Below, piece after piece: positions 60,228 to 64,000 of a stretch of DNA of 64,000 bases (positions are counted from its first letter, which is position 1; each line of letters opens with the position of its first letter). The stretch spans positions 496,001-560,000 of the forward strand of contig NZ_RJWA01000001.1 in NCBI RefSeq assembly GCF_003762835.1, written 5' to 3'. The translations under genes were made by a program, and so were the position numbers. Source of the DNA: Micromonospora sp. HM5-17 (GTDB lineage: Bacteria > Actinomycetota > Actinomycetes > Mycobacteriales > Micromonosporaceae). The notes under the pieces were generated by a model. The model ran no database searches, was not told the DNA's origin, and was given only the letters and a program-made list of their open reading frames with translations.

Positions 60228-61259
60228 CTAGGCGGCCTGCTGCCGGGGCCGCATCGGCGGGCTGTCGGCGCCGGACCCGGCGGCGATGCCGGCGAGCAGG
60301 TCACGCAGGGCGTCCCGGGCGTCGTGCCGGGCCCGCCAGCCCAACTCGCGTTCGGCCCGGGAACAGTCCAGCAGGGGAACGGCGGCGCTCAGTTCCAGCC
60401 AGCTCTCGCCGGCGGGGACCAGGCGGCTCCGCCCGGCGGTCCGCGCCAGCAGCCGGAGCAGGGGCAGCGGCAGCGGCGCAGCCAGGCCGCCGAACTCGGC
60501 GGCGATCAGCCGCCCGTCGAGGACCGGTTCGGCGGCGATGTTGAAGGCTCCGGTGCGGTCGCTGCGCAGCACCCGCAGAAACGCCTCCGCGGCGTCGTCG
60601 GCGTGCACGACCTGGGCCCGGAGCAGGCGGTGGCGGGGCACCACCGGGATCCGACCGTTCCGGACCAGGGGGATCGGGACGAGTCGACCGAGAAACTGCC
60701 GGGCCACCTCGGCACCGGCCTCGCGCTGGACGACCAGGGGCAGGCGGAGCCGTACCACCCGCAGGCTCGGGTAGTCCCGCTCGGCGGCGTCGAGCATCGC
60801 CTCGGCCGCCGCCTTGTCGACGCTGTAGCCGGAGCGCCGGCCGATCCCGGCCGTCGGCCAGCTCTCGTCGACACGCCGGTCCTTCGGCCCGGGCGCGTAG
60901 GCCGCGACCGACGACGCGTACACCAGCCTCGGTACGTCGGCGGCGAGCATCGCGTTGAGGACGTGTCGGAGGCTGTTGAGGTTGGTACGCCGTGGCGGTG
61001 TCGGCTGGCGACCGGGATGGAACTGCCAGGCCAGGTGCACCACCGCATCAAGCCCGGCGAGGCGGTCGGCGAGCGGGTGCAGGCAGGCCGGATCGGACAG
61101 GTCGGCGGCGTGCCACTCCACCCCGTCGTACGGCGGCCCCGCGTCCGGTTGTGGGCGGCGTCGGACGATGCCGATCACCTCGATGTCCGGCTCCGCGGAG
61201 AGTCGGCGCAGCAGCGCGGTGCCGACGTTGCCGGTGGCCCCGGTGATCGCGATCCGCAT
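60228..61259 (-). CDS. NAD-dependent epimerase/dehydratase family protein
   Basis: The 343-residue extended SDR begins MRIAITGATGNVGTALLRRL (NAD-binding), with ASSVAAYAPG near 116 and Tyr-x3-Lys in YSVDK near 144. The C-terminal part after 230 is hydrophobic and basic, as in sugar or steroid-type SDRs. It probably acts on a nucleotide sugar or lipid-linked alcohol. It is convergent with nothing upstream and divergent from the Rieske gene. Confidence 0.88.
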   Translation of the reverse strand: MRIAITGATGNVGTALLRRLSAEPDIEVIGIVRRRPQPDAGPPYDGVEWHAADLSDPACLHPLADRLAGLDAVVHLAWQFHPGRQPTPPRRTNLNSLRHVLNAMLAADVPRLVYASSVAAYAPGPKDRRVDESWPTAGIGRRSGYSVDKAAAEAMLDAAERDYPSLRVVRLRLPLVVQREAGAEVARQFLGRLVPIPLVRNGRIPVVPRHRLLRAQVVHADDAAEAFLRVLRSDRTGAFNIAAEPVLDGRLIAAEFGGLAAPLPLPLLRLLARTAGRSRLVPAGESWLELSAAVPLLDCSRAERELGWRARHDARDALRDLLAGIAAGSGADSPPMRPRQQAA

Positions 61260-61381
61260 GCCTGTCGTTCTACCCGGCCCGCCCGGCGACATGCCGGCGA
61301 CGCGCCCGAAGTGTACCGGTCCGACCTGTGCTGTCGAAGCCCGCGAGGTTTGCCGGTCGTCGCGGCGGGTAACGCGGTCGG

Positions 61382-62233
61382 GTGCGTGCACTACTGACCC
61401 GACTCGAACAGGCTGCCGAACTGGACCGGATCGGCGACCGACTCCAGCGCGGGGTGCTCGCCGTGCTGCGCCCGCAGCGGGTCCGGGACGTCCTGCACGG
61501 GGTGTGGCTGGGTCATCCGCTGCACCCGGCCCTGGTGCAGGTACCGCTCGGCGCCTGGATCAGCGCGGCCGTCCTCGACCTGCTGCCCGGTCAGCGCCGT
61601 GCCGCCACCACCCTCGTCGCGATCGGTACGGCGTCCGCGCTGCCCGCCGCCGTCGCCGGCGCGAACGACTGGGCGGCGCTCGCCCGGGAACAGCGCCGGG
61701 TCGGCCTGGTGCACGCCGCCGCGAACGCCGTCGGTCTGCTGTGCTACGCCGGCTCGCTCGCCGCCCGGCTCACCGGCCGGCACGGCATCGGTCGTAGCCT
61801 CGGCTTCGCCGGCCTGGCCGCGGCCGGCGGCGGCGGGTTTCTCGGCGGGCACCTGGCGTACCGGCAGGCGGCGCAGGTCAACCACGGCGTTCCCGACCTG
61901 CGTCTGATGTCCGACGGCTGGCACCCGGTGGCGGACCTGGCCGCGCTCCCGGAACGGACGCTGCTGACCCGCCGGATCGACGACGTGCCGGTACTGGTCT
62001 ACCGGGAGGGCGATCGGGTCAGCGTCCTGCTCGAGCGGTGTTCCCACCAGAGCGGCCCGCTCGGTGAGGGGGAACTGGTGACGGTGGACGGCCATGCCTG
62101 CGTGACGTGCCCGTGGCACGGCAGCACCTTCCGGCTTGACGGGGGCGAGGTGGTGCGCGGCCCGGCCGGCACCGACCAGCAGGCGTTGCCCACCCGGGTG
62201 GTCGGCGGGGTCCTTCAGGTCCGCCTGCCCTGA
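61382..62233 (+). CDS. Membrane protein with DUF2231 and C-terminal Rieske 2Fe-2S domain
   Basis: The 283-residue protein has a DUF2231 part (about 1-165) with four hydrophobic helices and the conserved GHPLHPALVQVPLGAW, then a Rieske domain with Cys-x-His (CSHQSG) and Cys-x2-His (CPWHGS). The fusion puts an electron-transfer centre at the membrane, with conserved His residues in the helices that could bind heme or quinone. No partner oxygenase is adjacent. The start is a GTG. Confidence 0.9.
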   Translation: MRALLTRLEQAAELDRIGDRLQRGVLAVLRPQRVRDVLHGVWLGHPLHPALVQVPLGAWISAAVLDLLPGQRRAATTLVAIGTASALPAAVAGANDWAALAREQRRVGLVHAAANAVGLLCYAGSLAARLTGRHGIGRSLGFAGLAAAGGGGFLGGHLAYRQAAQVNHGVPDLRLMSDGWHPVADLAALPERTLLTRRIDDVPVLVYREGDRVSVLLERCSHQSGPLGEGELVTVDGHACVTCPWHGSTFRLDGGEVVRGPAGTDQQALPTRVVGGVLQVRLP

Positions 62234-62305
62234 CCGGCCCGGACCCCGGCTCGCCTCGGCTCACGCCGCGACCGGCCCGCGCCCGTGGGGTCTTCTCGCC
62301 CACGT

Positions 62306-62330
62306 TGAGTAAATGATCACTCACTATACT
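62306..62330. promoter_or_regulatory. TetR operator and promoter of the TetR gene
   Basis: An inverted repeat with arms TGAGT (62306-62310) and ACTCA (62319-62323) has TGATCA in its centre and directly abuts a -10-like TATACT (62325-62330), 34 bases before the start codon. This layout indicates autorepression by the TetR protein. Confidence 0.65.
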
Positions 62331-62364
62331 GGGCGCGCTCGCCTACCCGCGCCCGGAGGTGTCG

Positions 62365-63027
62365 ATGAGCACCCGCGACCGGATACTCGACGCGGCCGCG
62401 CACGTGATGCGGACCCGGGGTCTCGCCCGCACGACCACCAAGGAGATCGCCAGGGCGGCCGGCTGCTCCGAGGCCGCGCTGTACAAGTACTTCCGGGACA
62501 AGGCCGACCTGTTTCTCGCCGTGCTGTCGGAACGCACCCCGAACAGCCCCGTGGCGATGTTCGACGGGTTGCGCCAGCGGGTCGGGCGGGGCCTGCTGCG
62601 GGAGACGCTGGAGGAGGTCGCCCGGGCGGCCGTCGATTTCTACCACCACACCTTCCCGATCGGGGCGTCGCTCTTCTCCGAACCGGAGCTGCTCGCCGCG
62701 CACCGCGAGGCGCTGCGCCGGTACGGCATCGGTCCGCAGCACGTCGTGGACACCCTGGCCGACTACCTCGTCGCGGAGCAGCACCAGGGCGGCATCCGGC
62801 CCGATGCCGACCCGCAGGCCGCCGCGGCGCTCCTGCTCGGCGCCTGCTTCCAGCGGGCCTTCCTCTGTCACTTCGTCGACCGGCCGGACGACGAGGACGC
62901 CCGGAGGAGCTTCGCGGCCTCCCTGACCCGTACGCTCCTGGCCGGTCTCCTGGCACCACCGGGCGACGCACCGGGGGAGGCTGTGCCCGTGCGCGACGAG
63001 CCCGGGCCGGAGCGGGCGTCGGGCTGA
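62365..63027 (+). CDS. TetR-family transcriptional regulator
   Basis: The ATG at 62365 has GGAGG five bases upstream; 220 residues. The N-terminal helix-turn-helix reads RDRILDAAAHVMRTRGLARTTTKEIARAAGCSEAALYKYFRDKADLF. The C-terminal ligand domain is helical. The regulated gene may be the Rieske protein just upstream on the same strand, or a distant one; a similar half-site occurs before the fabG/thiolase genes at 7221. Confidence 0.95.
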   Translation: MSTRDRILDAAAHVMRTRGLARTTTKEIARAAGCSEAALYKYFRDKADLFLAVLSERTPNSPVAMFDGLRQRVGRGLLRETLEEVARAAVDFYHHTFPIGASLFSEPELLAAHREALRRYGIGPQHVVDTLADYLVAEQHQGGIRPDADPQAAAALLLGACFQRAFLCHFVDRPDDEDARRSFAASLTRTLLAGLLAPPGDAPGEAVPVRDEPGPERASG

Positions 63028-63046
63028 GGACGGCGCTGGCCGGGGC

Positions 63047-64000
63047 TCAGTCGCGGAGGCGGTGCCGGCCGCTGGTGGCGGTGGGGCGCCGGGCCGACCG
63101 GCCGCGCAGCCCGAAGACCGTGCCGAGCTGCGCGCCGACCATGCCCGCCACCGCGAGCACCGCCGAGACCGCGAGCGGTCGGTTGACCTCGTCCGTCGCG
63201 TCCTCGGCCGGGGCACCGGCCACGTACGTGGTGCGGTCGTCGCCACCGGTGCCGGAGTGCGGGCCGGGCGTCGGGGCCGCGGACGGGGCGTGAGCCGGGG
63301 CCGACGGCTGCCACTGACCGGGCCCGGAGCCCTTCGCCGGTGGCGTCACGTCTGGCCGGACACCGTCGGTGCGTGACTCCCCGCCCTTCTGCTCCGGCTG
63401 GTCCGGGTTCGGCTGGCTGCGGCGCCTGCTGTCCTCCTCCGGGCCGCCGGGCGCCGGCGGGGTCGCGACCAGCCCGGTGGCGTGCTCGCGTACGCCCCGG
63501 TCCTCGGCTGACTCGGGGAGGCGCAGCATCTGGCCCGGATGGATGCGGTCCGGGTTACGGATCTTGTTGAGCCGGGCCAGCTCCGGGTACCGGTCGAAGT
63601 CACCGAGGTACCGATCGGCGATGTGCCCGAGGTAGTCCCCCTTCTCGACCCGGTAGACCGGCTCTGGCCGGCCGGACCGCTCGGCCGGGGTGGCCGGGGC
63701 GGCGAGCCAGTGCGGTGCCGGTCCGGAGGGTCGGGGGGCGAGCCAGTGTGGTGCCGGACCGGACGGTGTGACGCCGGGGCTCACCGGTGTGGTCGCCGTG
63801 CTGGCCGGTGTGGCCGCCGGCCCGGTCGACGGCGGGGCGCTCGTCGTCACCGCGGGCCCGGCCGCCGTCGCGGTGACGGCCGCCGCCGGGCTCGCGACCA
63901 GGGCCAGGGCGACCGAGCCGACCAACGCCGCGGCCCAGCGCTGCTGACGGCCCAACCCAGGCAGCCGGATCGCGGGTCGGCGAAGGATCCGGGCCGGCAC
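63047..64000 (-). CDS. LysM-domain surface protein (5' end at or beyond window edge)
   Basis: The visible frame begins at the last base of the window with GTG; the true start may lie beyond. It encodes a signal-like hydrophobic helix (about 20-42), a Pro/Thr/Ala-rich linker containing a duplicated SGPAPHWLA unit, and a LysM domain (about 115-162: VYRVEKGDYLGHIADRYLGD, LARLNKIRNPDRIHPGQMLRLP). A long Pro/Gly-rich stretch leads to a C-terminal membrane helix near 275-295 with a basic end. It probably spans the membrane and binds peptidoglycan. Confidence 0.8.
   Translation of the reverse strand: MPARILRRPAIRLPGLGRQQRWAAALVGSVALALVASPAAAVTATAAGPAVTTSAPPSTGPAATPASTATTPVSPGVTPSGPAPHWLAPRPSGPAPHWLAAPATPAERSGRPEPVYRVEKGDYLGHIADRYLGDFDRYPELARLNKIRNPDRIHPGQMLRLPESAEDRGVREHATGLVATPPAPGGPEEDSRRRSQPNPDQPEQKGGESRTDGVRPDVTPPAKGSGPGQWQPSAPAHAPSAAPTPGPHSGTGGDDRTTYVAGAPAEDATDEVNRPLAVSAVLAVAGMVGAQLGTVFGLRGRSARRPTATSGRHRLRD

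Overview
The window is chromosomal DNA from a high-GC filamentous actinomycete, most likely a member of the Micromonosporaceae. The evidence is the very high third-position GC, frequent GTG starts, a complete bldC developmental regulator beside a valine dehydrogenase gene, a DUF3073 protein, the purS-purQ-purL chain, and an FabG4/MaoC/thiolase block arranged as in mycobacteria. The genus cannot be fixed from sequence reading alone. There is no insertion sequence, prophage or CRISPR array.

Layout. 0-5 kb: the end of a membrane-anchored serine hydrolase, a secreted pectate lyase with a LacI-type palindrome upstream, a CGNR zinc-finger regulator and a GH43 glycosidase. 5-8.6 kb: MaoC hydratase and high-molecular-weight FabG, divergent from a thiolase, with an inverted repeat between them. 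9.4-22 kb: a dispersed purine region (purB, purSQL, purF, purM) interleaved with a YbjQ protein, a secreted trypsin-like protease, a large membrane protein with a Gly/Tyr/Asp-rich tail, and a sterol-carrier-like protein. 22.2-23.5 kb: a compact RiPP locus, a radical SAM/SPASM maturase overlapping a 79-residue precursor whose C-terminus is packed with aromatic-x-x motifs (triceptide/cyclophane class). 23.9-27.3 kb: DUF3073, valine dehydrogenase, a conserved protein and bldC. 27.4-35.2 kb: a four-gene ABC exporter operon (two giant FtsX-like permeases, two ATPases, one of which carries an AbrB-like tail).

35.5-38.2 kb: two proteins built from 13-residue calcium-loop repeats, then a lipoprotein that reads as a circularly permuted branched-chain-amino-acid-type binding protein. 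38.4-41.9 kb: a small conserved protein, a FUSC membrane protein and an SRPBCC protein. 42-45.3 kb: a small accessory patch with a frameshifted gene, three overlapping tiny genes, an XRE-TPR regulator, a truncated GntR gene and clusters of palindromic half-sites. It ends at a tRNA-Glu/Asp/Phe cluster, so it may be an old integration site. 46-50.9 kb: carotenoid genes (idi-crtI divergent from crtB) and a flavoprotein disulfide-reductase relative. 51-57.9 kb: a sugar ABC importer without its own ATPase, a LacI regulator and a GH13 alpha-glucosidase, together an oligosaccharide uptake and hydrolysis locus. 58-64 kb: enoyl-CoA hydratase, DUF402, an NTF2-like protein, an epimerase, a DUF2231-Rieske membrane protein, a TetR regulator with its own operator, and part of a LysM protein.

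Most gene ends are marked by GC-rich hairpins without U-tracts, often shared by convergent genes. Start sites were chosen from ribosome-binding sites and family alignment from memory; no database search was run.
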